Shown here one piece after another: positions 63,337-64,000 of a stretch of DNA of 64,000 nt; positions within the stretch are counted from its first letter, which is position 1; each line of letters opens with the position of its first letter. Made by a program: the position numbers and the translations under genes. The stretch lies in the NCBI RefSeq assembly GCF_011046735.1, contig NZ_CP049258.1, positions 2,064,001-2,128,000 on the forward strand. The letters are read 5' to 3'. Below the pieces are notes generated by a model that saw only the letters and a list, made by a program, of their open reading frames with translations, did no database searches and was not told the DNA's origin. The DNA comes from Nordella sp. HKS 07 (GTDB lineage Bacteria; Pseudomonadota; Alphaproteobacteria; Rhizobiales; Aestuariivirgaceae).

Positions 63337-64000
63337 CCCGACTGCTCTTCCGTTTCCTGCTTCTCGCCGCCGCCGCAGCGGGCTTCGCCTGGATCGCCGA
63401 CCGGCCGGGCACCATCGTCATCCGCTGGCTGAACCACGAGATCGAGACATCCGTGGTGGCGGGCTTGGCCGGCCTTATCCTCGCCATGCTCGCTCTGTGG
63501 TTCCTCTTGGGTCTGCTGCGCCGGCTGATCGGCACACCTGGCGCCATTGGCGGCTATTTCCGCTTCCGCAAGGCGCGCCGCGGCTATGAGAGCCTGTCGC
63601 GCGGCATCATCGCGGCGGGCGCTGGCGACGGCGCCAGCGCCCAGCGCTTCGCCACCATCGCCGCCAAGTCGCTGACCGACGAGCCGTTGCTCAAGCTGCT
63701 CGAAGTACAGGCGGCCCAGCTCAAGGGCGACCGCGGCAAAGTGCGCCAGGGGTTCGAGGCGATGCTCAATTCGCCGGAGACGGAGGCCCTGGGCCTGCGC
63801 GGCCTCTTCGCCGAGGCGCGCCAGGCCGGCGACCTCGTCGCTGCGCGCGGTTACGCCGAGCGCGCTTTGAAGCTCAACGTGGCGCATGGCTGGGCCTCAT
63901 CCGCGCTGCTGGCCATCCAGTCGCAGGCGCGGGACTGGGATTCAGCACTTGTGACGCTCGAAACCCAACGCAAAGCGGGCCAGGCGCCGGCCGACAAGGT
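63333..64000 (+). CDS. hemY: HemY-family inner-membrane protein (partial)
   Basis: First 222 residues of a HemY-type protein, running off the right edge. Two membrane segments start it (LLFRFLLLAAAAAGFAWIAD, VAGLAGLILAMLALWFLLGL), followed by the HemY_N part GGYFRFRKARRGYESLSRGI and the beginning of TPR-like repeats (LLKLLEVQAAQLKGDRGKV). The name derives from the hem operon position; it is not protoporphyrinogen oxidase. ATG 63333 overlaps the mitofilin stop (ATGA). Confidence 0.9.
   Translation, partial: MTRLLFRFLLLAAAAAGFAWIADRPGTIVIRWLNHEIETSVVAGLAGLILAMLALWFLLGLLRRLIGTPGAIGGYFRFRKARRGYESLSRGIIAAGAGDGASAQRFATIAAKSLTDEPLLKLLEVQAAQLKGDRGKVRQGFEAMLNSPETEALGLRGLFAEARQAGDLVAARGYAERALKLNVAHGWASSALLAIQSQARDWDSALVTLETQRKAGQAPADK

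Overview
This GC-rich window reads as chromosome of an alphaproteobacterium, most likely Hyphomicrobiales (Rhizobiales). The support is gene order: zapE, then mdh-sucC-sucD on one strand, sdhCDAB, and hemC-hemD followed by a mitofilin-like gene and hemY. Several families of short palindromic repeats of the kind common in rhizobial genomes sit between genes. No rRNA, tRNA or CRISPR array was found.

Layout. 1-3.8 kb: TCA genes sucD (partial), sucC and mdh, plus zapE. 3.9-6.2 kb: folE, then an ECF sigma factor, a DUF4142 protein and a cupredoxin; the sigma gene and the DUF4142 gene carry near-identical promoters with the same spacing. 6.3-14.1 kb: desaturase, an isolated L-erythro-3,5-diaminohexanoate dehydrogenase-like gene, mmsA, and small accessory genes. 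14.6-26.7 kb: the most unusual region. A divergent Lrp regulator faces an amino-acid permease, a universal stress protein, an AruI-like ThDP decarboxylase, an aldehyde dehydrogenase, an ATP-grasp ligase, a C45 Ntn-hydrolase, a DadA-like D-amino-acid dehydrogenase, and an ornithine-racemase-like protein fused to a degenerate arginase-family domain. Together they suggest a racemise-oxidise-decarboxylate-oxidise route for a basic amino acid (arginine, ornithine or lysine).

26.7-37.2 kb: VOC proteins, an IS630 element, a second sigma factor, an LprI-like protein, an amidase, a GABA aminotransferase, an L,D-transpeptidase, a DUF393 protein, a methyltransferase and prfC. 37.4-40.8 kb: succinate dehydrogenase. 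40.9-46.4 kb: a TetR-cupin-ABC importer operon of polyamine type with a visible promoter/operator. 46.5-57.9 kb: lipoprotein, pdxH, SDR, metC, trypsin-like protease, DoxX, deaminase, flavin oxidase, class III aminotransferase, acs, EamA transporter, methyltransferase and EVE protein. 57.9-64 kb: YciI, gpsA, tsaD, hemC, hemD, mitofilin and hemY (partial).

Two features run through the whole window. First, a 114-bp TA-bounded repeat occurs three times (plus a 53-bp relative), and each copy begins exactly at the TAG stop codon of the preceding gene; in one case an IS630 copy has inserted at that same TA. Second, five genes (a VOC gene, the universal stress gene, sdhC, the tetR gene and the mitofilin gene) each need a single-base change to read through, mostly at short homopolymers. 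This points to assembly indels at least as much as to real mutation.
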